In this document: positions 31,407 to 41,559 of the stretch, piece by piece
Position numbering within the stretch: the stretch's first letter is position 1
Layout: every line of letters starts with the position of its first letter
Origin: Streptomyces rubiginosohelvolus
GTDB lineage: Bacteria > Actinomycetota > Actinomycetes > Streptomycetales > Streptomycetaceae
Direction: 5' to 3'
Assembly: GCF_014649875.1 (NCBI RefSeq)
Contig: NZ_BMTW01000002.1
Location: 124,001-188,000 of the forward strand
DNA: 64,000 nt
Notes under the pieces: generated by a model
Told to the model about the DNA's origin: nothing
Seen by the model: the letters and a program-made list of their open reading frames with translations, nothing else
The model's database searches: none
Program-made: the position numbers and the translations under genes

Positions 31407-32735
31407 ATGACGCTGAACTATCAGGACGTGATGACGGCCGATCTGTCCTCGTTCACGGACGTGGCCGCCGCGTGGAAGAAGATGGGCGAGCGCTTCGGTG
31501 AGCTGAAGACCGACTACGCGCAGAACGTGCAGGCGGTGCTCACCAACGGGAACTGGCAGGGCGAGGCCTTCGGCGCCCAGCAGAGCGGCGCCCAGGCCAC
31601 CGCCTTCGAGTTCGGGGCGGCGAAGGCCGAGGCGCTGGCCGTCGCCAGTCTTCTCACGGACGCGCAGACCGAGCTGAGCCGCCTGCAGAAGGCGGTCAAA
31701 GAACTGGGCGCGGACGCCGAGAAGAAGGACTACAAGGTCGACAGCGCCGGCAAGGCGACCTACGTCGGGTACGACAACCTCTCCGCGCAGGAGAAGTACG
31801 CGTTCCAGCACGACCCCGACCACACCCGCCTGCTGGCCGACGCCCGGGAGAAGGCGCAGGGCTGGACCGACCAGATAGCCAAGGCGGTCAAGGCCGTCGA
31901 CGACGTCGACCAGAGTGTGAAGCGCGCCCTGTCCCGCGCGACGAACGATGTCTCGATGGACGGCATCGGCATCGGCGGGTTCAACACGTCGGCCGTGGGC
32001 GATCTGGCGAAGGCTGGCAAGCCGGACCCCGCGCCGGGCAAGAAGGACGGGTGGGTCTCCGAGGGCGAGTCCGAGGCCTCGGGGCCAGGAGTGGGGACGG
32101 ACGCCAGCGGTCCGAACATCGGAAAGGGCAAGCTGGCCGAAGCCGAGGCGCACGCCGACCTCGGTCGCGCCAAGGCTGAGGGCACACTCACCAAGGATTC
32201 CACGAAGCTGGCCGGAGAAGCGGAAGCCTATGCGGGCGCCAAGGCCTCGGCAGCTGCGGGCATCACCAATGAGGGCGCCCAGGCCGAGGCCAAGGGCTTC
32301 GCGGGCGGTGAGGCCTCGGCCAGCGGCACCGCCGACGCCGGCCCCACTGGCGTATACGGCCGAGCTGAAACCATGGCCGGCGCGGAGGCCGGAGTCAACG
32401 TGGGAGCCGGTACGAACGGAGCAGTTCTGAGCGCGGAGGCCTTCGCAGGTGCCAAAGCCGGCGCAAGTGCAGGTGCGGATGTCGGTGGCCTCGGGGTGGG
32501 CGTCACAGCCGAGGGCTGGGCCGGTCCGGGCGCCGAGGTGACTCTGGCCGGTAAGGATGCCAACGGCGTATGGCACTTCGGCCCGAAGGTGGGCCTTTCC
32601 CCTGCCCTCGGCGGCGCCGTGGGCTTCGAGTTCACCGTCGACCCGGGGAAGGTCGTGGATACGGTGGGCGATGCGGCTGGGGCCGTGGGCGATGCGGCGA
32701 GTTGGGTAGGAGACGGGATCGGCAGCCTGTTCTGA
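31407..32735 (+). CDS. large WXG100-like protein with Ala/Gly-rich C-terminal half (possible T7SS effector)
   Basis: A 442-residue protein. Residues 1-100 are helical with N49-W50-Q-G52 in the loop between helices, as in WXG100 proteins. Residues 100-190 are a charged coiled-coil-like stretch (DQIAKAVKAVDDVDQSVKRA). A Pro/Gly linker (~195-230) leads to a 200-residue Ala/Gly-rich domain in which small residues alternate (AEAYAGAKASAAAG, AEAFAGAKAGASAGADVG). It ends in a hydrophobic tail with VGDAAGAVGDAASWVGDGIG. No signal peptide is seen. The layout of helical export domain, linker and variable C-terminal domain is that of type VII/LXG-like secreted effectors; activity is unknown. ATG 31407 preferred; GTG 31392 possible. 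Confidence 0.6.
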   Translation: MTLNYQDVMTADLSSFTDVAAAWKKMGERFGELKTDYAQNVQAVLTNGNWQGEAFGAQQSGAQATAFEFGAAKAEALAVASLLTDAQTELSRLQKAVKELGADAEKKDYKVDSAGKATYVGYDNLSAQEKYAFQHDPDHTRLLADAREKAQGWTDQIAKAVKAVDDVDQSVKRALSRATNDVSMDGIGIGGFNTSAVGDLAKAGKPDPAPGKKDGWVSEGESEASGPGVGTDASGPNIGKGKLAEAEAHADLGRAKAEGTLTKDSTKLAGEAEAYAGAKASAAAGITNEGAQAEAKGFAGGEASASGTADAGPTGVYGRAETMAGAEAGVNVGAGTNGAVLSAEAFAGAKAGASAGADVGGLGVGVTAEGWAGPGAEVTLAGKDANGVWHFGPKVGLSPALGGAVGFEFTVDPGKVVDTVGDAAGAVGDAASWVGDGIGSLF

Positions 32736-32793
32736 CGCACGTCGGCGCAGACCCGCTGTCGTGAGCACACCGTTACCGATAGGAGAGACCGGG

Positions 32794-33291
32794 ATGACCA
32801 CCACCCTGCCCGTACCGATCGCGTTCGAGCTGCCGGATGGCTGGCGCGCCACGCCACCGGACGGAGTGGGCGCGCCGGGCACGGCGTTCGTCGCCCTCCA
32901 CTCGCACCCGTATGAGGGGTTCACCGCGAACATCACGGTCGACGGCGCTTTCCGCCCGGACCCGGCGACGCTCCCCGAGATCGCTGACGAATCTGTGGAG
33001 AACCTGCGCAGGTCCAATGCATCGGTCGACATCACGGAACGTCGGGAGGTCGGTTCCGAGGAGGCTCCTGGACTCACCCAGACCTTGTCAATCTCAGCGG
33101 CCGCAGGGGGCACGCTCCGCGACCTCGTCCAGTCGCAGGTCTACCTGGCCATGCTGGACGTCGACGATCCGAGCAAGCGAGCGGTGATCCGGCTGGTCCT
33201 GACGGTGACCGCGGCCCAGCACGGCGACGTCGTCGAGGATTTCCGGGACTTCGTGCGCACGGTCCGCCCGGACACCGACGCGACGTCGTAG
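32794..33291 (+). CDS. PsbP/LpqN-like (DUF1795-type) protein
   Basis: A 165-residue protein with the Mog1/PsbP-fold look: FELPDGW near the start, GFTANITVDG, a middle QSQVYLAM strand and a C-terminal LTVTAAQ...FRDFVRTV segment. It has no signal peptide. In actinobacteria such proteins accompany ESX/WXG genes and may act as chaperones or cell-surface partners; here this is inference from position between the WXG-like gene and an unknown gene. ATG 32794 follows AGGAGAGA. The frame is also open from GTG 32761. Confidence 0.6.
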   Translation: MTTTLPVPIAFELPDGWRATPPDGVGAPGTAFVALHSHPYEGFTANITVDGAFRPDPATLPEIADESVENLRRSNASVDITERREVGSEEAPGLTQTLSISAAAGGTLRDLVQSQVYLAMLDVDDPSKRAVIRLVLTVTAAQHGDVVEDFRDFVRTVRPDTDATS

Positions 33292-33354
33292 GGCGTCCGC
33301 CGGGACGACCAGCCTTTCCCGCACCGACAATTCGACCCCTCACAGGTGAACCTT

Positions 33355-33867
33355 ATGGGACTCTTCGACAAGTTGACCGGAACCAGACACCCCAATGCCG
33401 AGACGGCTCCACGACCAGCCGAGGAGTTGCGGACAGCCCTGCTTGGTCTCAACGGGCCGGATGTCCCCTACCTCATCAGCGGCGGCGCGGCACACGGTGC
33501 CGATCTCGTGGCCCAGTGGCGGATCACCGAGCCCGCCTGGCAGCACATCTTCGTGCAGTCCCAGCTGACGCACGCCGTCCGGATCCGGATGCGTCTGGCC
33601 GAGGACGTCCCCGAGGTGCGCGCCCTTGAGGAAAGTTGGGAAGTCAAGCGCGTCGGAAATCCTCCGCGACTGCAGACTTCGGCGAAGTACACGCGCGGCG
33701 GAGGCAGGACCATTTCACGCCAGTACACCCTCCAGCGGGGGGAGAGCGGCCGCCTCGAAGCAACCAAGACATTCAGCTTCGACAGCGCGTGGATGACGGA
33801 CCCACTGAGGGAAACCACCCTCCAGTCGGGCTGGACATGGCGCGGAGTGATCTTCGGCAAGCTCTGA
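33355..33867 (+). CDS. hypothetical protein of the WXG module
   Basis: A 170-residue protein I do not recognise. It begins MGLFDKLTGTRHPN, a short amphipathic start seen in many small membrane-associated proteins, continues with a Gly/Ala-containing segment and then a beta-rich half ending in TWRGVIFGKL. No signal peptide, membrane helix or Cys is present. It lies 63 bases after the PsbP-like gene and is probably part of the same transcript. ATG 33355 has a weak AGGTG; GTG 33346 is in frame. Confidence 0.7.
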   Translation: MGLFDKLTGTRHPNAETAPRPAEELRTALLGLNGPDVPYLISGGAAHGADLVAQWRITEPAWQHIFVQSQLTHAVRIRMRLAEDVPEVRALEESWEVKRVGNPPRLQTSAKYTRGGGRTISRQYTLQRGESGRLEATKTFSFDSAWMTDPLRETTLQSGWTWRGVIFGKL

Positions 33868-33958
33868 GTGGCCCGTCGATACCCTCCAAAAAAAATCAGC
33901 GGCGCGGCGCCACGTATGCTTCCGCCGACCGTCTCGCATTACTCGAAATGGAGCCCCC

Positions 33959-34312
33959 ATGCCCATAGCCCGTTCGACCACAGTGACGTGGAGCCTCTCC
34001 GTCGTGGCCTCCGGCGCGCTGCTCGTCGGCTGTTCGGGGTCGGTCAGCGTCGGAAACTCTGAGTCGAAGCTGTCTTCGGACAAGCTCGCCACGACGGTCT
34101 CCGAAAAACTCGCGGCCACCACGAACCAGCCGAAGCCGGACATCACCTGTCCCGAGGACCTCGCTGGGAAGGTCGGTACGACCACCCGCTGCACGCTCAC
34201 GGCGAAGGACGGCAGCACGTTGGGCGTGTCGGTCAAGGTGACCTCGGTCGACGGGGATCAGATCAACTTCGACATCAAGGCCGACGACACGGCTTCCCCG
34301 GCCCCCAACTGA
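33959..34312 (+). CDS. DUF4333 lipoprotein
   Basis: A 117-residue exported lipoprotein, lipidated at C25 (LLVGC). The mature part has one DUF4333 domain with its two conserved cysteines (TCPEDLAGKVGTTTRC) and the ending DGDQINFDIKA. DUF4333 proteins are common actinobacterial envelope proteins of unknown role. ATG 33959 follows a GGAG. It ends the WXG module, just before a bidirectional hairpin. Confidence 0.88.
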   Translation: MPIARSTTVTWSLSVVASGALLVGCSGSVSVGNSESKLSSDKLATTVSEKLAATTNQPKPDITCPEDLAGKVGTTTRCTLTAKDGSTLGVSVKVTSVDGDQINFDIKADDTASPAPN

Positions 34313-34369
34313 CACACGGACCGACTGGGCCACAACGTCGGATCTTTCCGCGGACGCGCAGGCTCTCCG

Positions 34370-34406
34370 CCGGATGCGCTGGCCGGATAACGGTCAGCGC
34401 ATCCGG
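34370..34406. terminator. bidirectional hairpin terminator
   Basis: A perfect 12-bp stem CCGGATGCGCTG / CAGCGCATCCGG with a 13-base loop, between the convergent stops of the lipoprotein gene (34312, +) and the exonuclease gene (34429, -). It can end transcription from both sides. Confidence 0.7.
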
Positions 34407-34428
34407 GAGAACGAGCGGCCGGCCCGGC

Positions 34429-35142
34429 TCAGGCGCCGCGGGGAATGACCGGCCACGCCGACTCGACCACCGCCGTGGGATCCGTGGTGCGCCGCAGATA
34501 GTCCTGGAGCGAGGCCGACTGTTCGGCCGCCGCCCGTATCTGAAGGGCGTGCAGTTCGTCGGGCGGCAGGGTGGCGACGGGCCGGTGGCGCTCTCCCATC
34601 CGGCGTACCACGCGCACCGCGGCCACCGCGTCGGCGGTCGCGTCGTGGGCTCCGTCGAGCGTGACCCCGTAGTGGTCGCACAGCGCCTGGAGGGCCCGCT
34701 TGCCCTTGCGGTACTTGTCGACGTGCTTGTCGATGACCAGCGGGTCGATGACGGGTGACGGCGCGCCGCCGACGCGCTCCTCGACCGACGGCAGTCCGTA
34801 CCTGCGGCATTCGCGGTCCAGCAGCGAGAGGTCGTAGCGGGCGTTCATCACCACCAGCGGGACGTCCGAGCACAGCACTTCGGCGACCGCCCGGGCGATC
34901 TCCTCGACCGCGGAGGCGGCCCGCGCCCCGTGCTTGCGGGCGTGGTCCGTGCCGATGCCGTGGATCGCGGAGGCCTGCTCCGGTATCACCACGCCCGGAT
35001 CGAGCAGCCAGGTCCGCTGCTCGGCGACCGTGCCGTCCGGGTCCAGCCGGACGAGTGCGGCGGTGACGATCCGGTCGCTCTCGACGTCGGTCCCCGTCGT
35101 CTCCAGGTCGAAGCCGACCAGTGTGCCCCGGTGCCAGCTCAT
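34429..35142 (-). CDS. DnaQ-like 3'-5' exonuclease (DEDD superfamily)
   Basis: A 237-residue exonuclease. Exo I is FDLETTGTD, Exo II VMNARYDLSLLDRE and Exo III HDATADAVAAVRV, giving the D/E-D-D metal ligands and the DEDDh His. It resembles polymerase III epsilon-like stand-alone nucleases used in DNA repair or RNA trimming. ATG 35142 follows a perfect GAAGGAGGT; the frame's earlier start lacks such a site. It lies downstream of the HEPN gene on the same strand, 98 bases apart. Confidence 0.92.
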   Translation of the reverse strand: MSWHRGTLVGFDLETTGTDVESDRIVTAALVRLDPDGTVAEQRTWLLDPGVVIPEQASAIHGIGTDHARKHGARAASAVEEIARAVAEVLCSDVPLVVMNARYDLSLLDRECRRYGLPSVEERVGGAPSPVIDPLVIDKHVDKYRKGKRALQALCDHYGVTLDGAHDATADAVAAVRVVRRMGERHRPVATLPPDELHALQIRAAAEQSASLQDYLRRTTDPTAVVESAWPVIPRGA

Positions 35143-35240
35143 CCCGATACCTCCTTCGTGGTGCTCCCCCGTGGTGCTCCCCCCGAGTGATGACCACCTT
35201 CGCACGGGCCACTGACAACGCCGGTGGAGGGTCGGGGAGG

Positions 35241-36476
35241 TCAGGAGACCGGCCTCGAGTCCGTCCAGACCGATTCGAACTCCTCGCGGTACGTCTCGAA
35301 GAGCCCGTGCTCGTTGTCCTGGCCCTCCCGCACCACTGTGCGTCTGCCCCCGCCGCGCAGCACCAGCACCGGCGCCTCCATGCCCCGGGCCCGCCGCAGA
35401 TAGGGCTGGACGACGCCCACCGCGTCCGGGCCGTCGCCGTCCACCAGGTAGGCGGTGAAGCGCGGGGTCTCGTCGAAGACCTGGATCTGGAACGCTCCGG
35501 GGTCGCGGAGCTTGGAGCGGACGCGGCGCATGTGCAGGATGTTCATCTCCACCGAGCGGCTCAGCTCGCCCTTCTTGAGGCCGAGTTCCCGCTCCCTGCG
35601 GCGCACCGCGCTGCTGGCCGGGTTGATGAACAGCAGCCGGACCCGGCAGCCCGACTCCGCGAGCCGTACGAGCCGGCGGCCGGAGAAGTTCTGCACGAGC
35701 AGGTTGAGGCCTATGCCGATGGCGTCGAGCCGCCGCGCCCCGCCGAAGAGGTCCTCGGCGGGCAGCTGGCGCTGGAGCCGGACCCGGTCGGGGTGGACGG
35801 AGACCACGTCCGCGTACCGGTCGCCGACCAGCTCCTCCACCGCGTCCACCGGCAGCCGGTCGGCCGACGGCACCCCGGCCCCGCTGCCGAGGATGTCGAG
35901 CAGCCGGGCGGAGGCCCGTTCCGCCTGGGCGAGGACCGCCTCGTTCAGCGCGCGGTTGCGGGAGACCACGTTACGCGCGACCTCCAGCTCGTCCAGGGCC
36001 AGCTCGACATCGCGCCGGTCGTCGAAGTACGGCTCGAAGCACGGCCAGTGCTGGACCATCAGCTCGCGCAGCTGCGGCAGCGTGAGGAAGCTGAGGACGT
36101 TGTCGTCGGCCGGGTCGAGCAGATAGCCCTTGCGGCGCGAGACCTCGCGTACGGCGACGGCGCGCTGCACCCACTCCTGCCCGGCCGGTCCGGCCGCGGC
36201 CACCACCCACTCCTCGCCGTGCACCGGCTCGTAGATCGGCCGGAGCACCGCGGCGACGACGGCCCGTAGGCGTTGTTCGACCAGATTCAGCCAGATATAG
36301 GCCCGCCCGGCGCGCTGGGCGCGCGTACGCACCTCGCCCCAGGCCTCCGATCCCCAGTCCAGCTCGGCGCCTATCTCCATGGGCTGCGCGAGGGACACCG
36401 CCCCGGGCGGGGCATCGGTCGATTCCCCCTCGTGACCTGCGTCACCTGGGGGTAGCTCGAACCCTCCCGAGCTCAC
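35241..36476 (-). CDS. SAV2148-family HEPN-domain protein
   Basis: A 411-residue streptomycete protein of the SAV2148 type. Residues ~40-200 form a helical HEPN-like domain; at 168-175 it has RNVVSRNR, where catalytic HEPN RNases carry R-N-x3-H, so the His is replaced by Arg. The second half contains GCRVRLLFINPASSAVRRRER (as two adjoining segments), a signature of proteins in the DUF5919 group. GTG 36476 follows GGAAGG; the frame is open for ten more codons upstream. The function is unknown; the HEPN fold often acts on RNA or as a signalling partner. Confidence 0.8.
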   Translation of the reverse strand: MSSGGFELPPGDAGHEGESTDAPPGAVSLAQPMEIGAELDWGSEAWGEVRTRAQRAGRAYIWLNLVEQRLRAVVAAVLRPIYEPVHGEEWVVAAAGPAGQEWVQRAVAVREVSRRKGYLLDPADDNVLSFLTLPQLRELMVQHWPCFEPYFDDRRDVELALDELEVARNVVSRNRALNEAVLAQAERASARLLDILGSGAGVPSADRLPVDAVEELVGDRYADVVSVHPDRVRLQRQLPAEDLFGGARRLDAIGIGLNLLVQNFSGRRLVRLAESGCRVRLLFINPASSAVRRRERELGLKKGELSRSVEMNILHMRRVRSKLRDPGAFQIQVFDETPRFTAYLVDGDGPDAVGVVQPYLRRARGMEAPVLVLRGGGRRTVVREGQDNEHGLFETYREEFESVWTDSRPVS

Positions 36477-36868
36477 CCGCGTACCGCCTTCCACTCCCCC
36501 ACCCAACGATCAAGGAAGGGTACTCCGGGAGCGTGATCCGACGCAGCCCGATGCGCAGGCGACTTTCTCAACTCCCCTGATCGTAAGGCTTGTTCCTTGC
36601 GGCGAGATCGGGTGGAGTGAGCGGATTCATAGTGATTGGGACCCCGTCGCGGAGCGGAATCCGGACGCTCACCGAACGCGGGGGTCCGCAAGCACGTCCG
36701 GGGCGGCACGGGGGTGTCCGAAGTTGACCGGTCGGCCGGACAGGGGCGACGGGGGTCCGACGTACCGCGTGACGTCCTAGGTGGGCATCGCGTTTTCGGG
36801 GAACATGCGGGGAGTGAAGGACCGCGGAAAGCCTCCGAACCCGGATCAGGAATGGAAGAGTTCTCATC
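36477..36868. other. 392-bp divergent promoter region
   Basis: It separates the HEPN gene (-) from glgX (+). No gene is visible. TTGACC at 36724 lacks a fitting -10, and I find no strong dyad. The glgX ribosome site (GGAATGGAAGAG) is at its right end. Promoters for both genes must lie here but I cannot place them. Confidence 0.4.
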
Positions 36869-38998
<2,130 letters not shown>

Positions 38999-39017
38999 GG
39001 GCGACGAGGGTGAGCGT

Positions 39018-39051
39018 CCCGCCCGGGGTGACACAGATCGCCCCGGGCGGG
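39018..39051 (+). terminator. hairpin between glgX and treY
   Basis: Perfect 11-bp arms CCCGCCCGGGG / CCCCGGGCGGG around a 12-base loop. The right arm ends 14 bases before the treY ATG and contains the only G-rich stretch that could serve as its ribosome site (GGGCGGGG). It could end glgX messages and also hide the treY ribosome site. Confidence 0.55.
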
Positions 39052-39065
39052 GTACGTAGAAGTCC

Positions 39066-41438
39066 ATGACGCCCTCCGCCACGTACCGGCTTCAGCTCCA
39101 GCCCGACTTCCCGTTCGCCGCCGCAGAGAAGGCCGTGCCGTATCTCGCCGCGCTCGGCGTCTCGCATCTCCACCTCTCACCCGTCCTGGAGGCGGTCCCC
39201 GGCTCCACCCACGGGTACGACGTGGTCGACCACAGCCGGGTCCGGGCGGAGCTGGGCGGTGAGGAGGGGCTGCGGTCGCTGGCCTCGGCCGCCCGGGAGC
39301 ACGGGCTCGGGCTGGTCCTGGACATCGTGCCCAACCACATGGCCGCCTCGCCCCGGCACAACCGCCGGCTGTGGGAGGTGCTGCGCGAGGGCGCGGCCTC
39401 CCCGTACGCCCGCTGGTTCGACATCGACTGGGCGGCGGGCGGCGGCCAGGTGCTGCTGCCGGTGCTGGCCGGGCCGCTCGGCCAGGAGCTGGAGCACCTG
39501 GCCGTGGACGGGGAGGTGCTGCGCTACCACGACCTGGAGTTCCCGCTCCGGGCCGGCACGGCGGACCTCCCGCTGCCTGAGCTGCTGGCGGAGCAGCACT
39601 ACCGGCTCGGCTGGTGGCGGCTGGCCCGCACCGAGCTGAACTACCGGCGGTTCTTCACCGTGCCGGAGCTGATCGGGGTCCGCGTCGAGCACCCGGAGGT
39701 CTTCGAGGACACCCACGCCAAGGTCCTCGAACTGCTCCGCGACGGCGTCCTCGACGGGCTGCGCATCGACCACCCCGACGGCCTCGCCGCACCCGCCGCC
39801 TATCTGGAGCGGCTGAACGAGGCCACCGGCGGGCGCTGGACGGTGGTGGAGAAGATCCTCACCGGCGACGAGCACCTCCCGGCGGAGTGGGCGGTCGCGG
39901 GCACCACCGGGTACGACGCCCTGCGCCGTATTGACGGGGTGTTCACCGACCCGACCGGAGCGGAGGAACTGGTCGGTCGCTACCGGGAGTTCGCGGGCCC
40001 GCCCGGCGACCGGGGCGGTGACTGGACGGCGACGGTGCGCCGGGCCGCGTACCGGGTGGTGACGCACGAGCTGGCCGCCGAGACCGCGTGGCTGACCCGG
40101 CTGGCGGCCGCGATCTGCGACCGGGACCCGGCGCTGCGGGACCACGCCCCGTGGGCGCTGCGGACCGCGATCCGGGAGCTGCTGGTGCGCATCCCGGTCT
40201 ACCGGCCGTACGTCACGGCGGGCGAGCCGCCGACCCGGATCGCCGAGGAGACGCTGACCGAGACGGCGGTACGGGAGGCGAAGACGGTGTTCTCCGTCCC
40301 GGAGGAGGCTGCGGCCGTCGACGTCGTACGGGATCTGGCGCTCGGGCGGCTCGGCGGCGGGGAGGAACAGGCTGCCTTCTGCGCCCGGTTCGCCCAGACC
40401 GCGTCGGCGCTGCACGCCAAGTCGGAGGAGGACACCGCGTTCTACCGGTACGTCCCCCTGATCTCGGCCACCGAGGTGGGCGGCGACCCGGGGCAACCCG
40501 CCGTGTCACCGCAGGAGTTCCACTCCTTCGCCGCCAGGATCGCCCGCGACTGGCCCGCCACCGGCACGGTCCTGACCACGCACGACACGAAGCGCAGCGC
40601 GGACGTCCGGGCCCGGATCGCGGCGCTGTCCCAGTGCCCGGAGCGGTGGGCGGCACTGCTGGCGGAGCTGACGGCGGCGACGCCGGTCGCCGCCCCGGAC
40701 CCTCAACTGGCGTGGACCGCCTGGCAGTCGGCGTACGGCTGCGCGGAGCTGCCGCCCGGCGAGCTGGGCGGGCGGCTGGAGCCCGCACTGCTGAAGGCGG
40801 TGCGTGAGGCGGGGCTCTTCACCAGCTGGACGGAGTCGGACCCGGCCTACGAGCGCGCGGTGTCGGACTTCGTCGCGGCCGGGCCGGGGTGCGGGGAGGG
40901 CGTGCCCCGGAGGCTGATCGCCGAGTTCGCGGACGCGCTCGCCCCGCATGTCCGGGCCCAGGTGCTGGGGGCGGCGCTGGTGCACCTGACGATGCCGGGG
41001 GTGCCGGATCTCTACCAGGGCACGGAGAGCGAGTACCTGGCATTGGTCGACCCGGACAACCGGCGGCCGTTCCGGCGGCCGGACGTTCCGGACGAGAAGC
41101 AGGCGCTGACGGCGACCGCGCTGGGGCTGCGCCGCGAACTGCCGGGCGTGTTCGGTGAGTCGGGGACGTACGCACCGCTGACGGCGACCGGTCCGGCCGC
41201 CCCGCATCTGCTGGCTTTCTGCCGCTCGGGCGAGGTGGTCACGGCGGTGACCCGTCTGTCGCTGCGGCTGGCCGAGGGCGGGGGCTGGCGGGACACGGTG
41301 CTGGAACTGCCGGACGGGGGCCCGTGGCGGGATGTGCTGTCGGCGTCGCCCGGCCGGGAGTTCACGGGGGCCACGGTGGCGGCGGGCGAACTGTTCGCCG
41401 AGCGGCCGGTGGCGCTGCTGCGGCGGGTGGGCGACTGA
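39066..41438 (+). CDS. treY: malto-oligosyltrehalose synthase
   Basis: A 790-residue GH13 enzyme that turns the reducing end of maltodextrin into a terminal trehalosyl unit. It begins PSATYRLQLQPDFPF, the family opening. Catalytic acids are D235 (GLRIDHPDGL), E262 (VVEKIL) and D507 (TTHDTKRS). The C-terminal part has VPDLYQGTE and LVDPDNRRP. It lies 67 bases downstream of glgX across a hairpin. Its partner treZ is 7 kb away rather than adjacent. Confidence 0.94.
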   Translation: MTPSATYRLQLQPDFPFAAAEKAVPYLAALGVSHLHLSPVLEAVPGSTHGYDVVDHSRVRAELGGEEGLRSLASAAREHGLGLVLDIVPNHMAASPRHNRRLWEVLREGAASPYARWFDIDWAAGGGQVLLPVLAGPLGQELEHLAVDGEVLRYHDLEFPLRAGTADLPLPELLAEQHYRLGWWRLARTELNYRRFFTVPELIGVRVEHPEVFEDTHAKVLELLRDGVLDGLRIDHPDGLAAPAAYLERLNEATGGRWTVVEKILTGDEHLPAEWAVAGTTGYDALRRIDGVFTDPTGAEELVGRYREFAGPPGDRGGDWTATVRRAAYRVVTHELAAETAWLTRLAAAICDRDPALRDHAPWALRTAIRELLVRIPVYRPYVTAGEPPTRIAEETLTETAVREAKTVFSVPEEAAAVDVVRDLALGRLGGGEEQAAFCARFAQTASALHAKSEEDTAFYRYVPLISATEVGGDPGQPAVSPQEFHSFAARIARDWPATGTVLTTHDTKRSADVRARIAALSQCPERWAALLAELTAATPVAAPDPQLAWTAWQSAYGCAELPPGELGGRLEPALLKAVREAGLFTSWTESDPAYERAVSDFVAAGPGCGEGVPRRLIAEFADALAPHVRAQVLGAALVHLTMPGVPDLYQGTESEYLALVDPDNRRPFRRPDVPDEKQALTATALGLRRELPGVFGESGTYAPLTATGPAAPHLLAFCRSGEVVTAVTRLSLRLAEGGGWRDTVLELPDGGPWRDVLSASPGREFTGATVAAGELFAERPVALLRRVGD

Positions 41439-41559
41439 GGAGGCGGCCCCGGAGAGCGGCCGCGCGTCGGCGGGGAGGGGCCCGCCCCGGGACGTGCACG
41501 GTCGGCCCGCGCTCCGGCCGGGGCGTCGGGGCATGCGCGGGCGGCCCGCGCTCCCGCCC

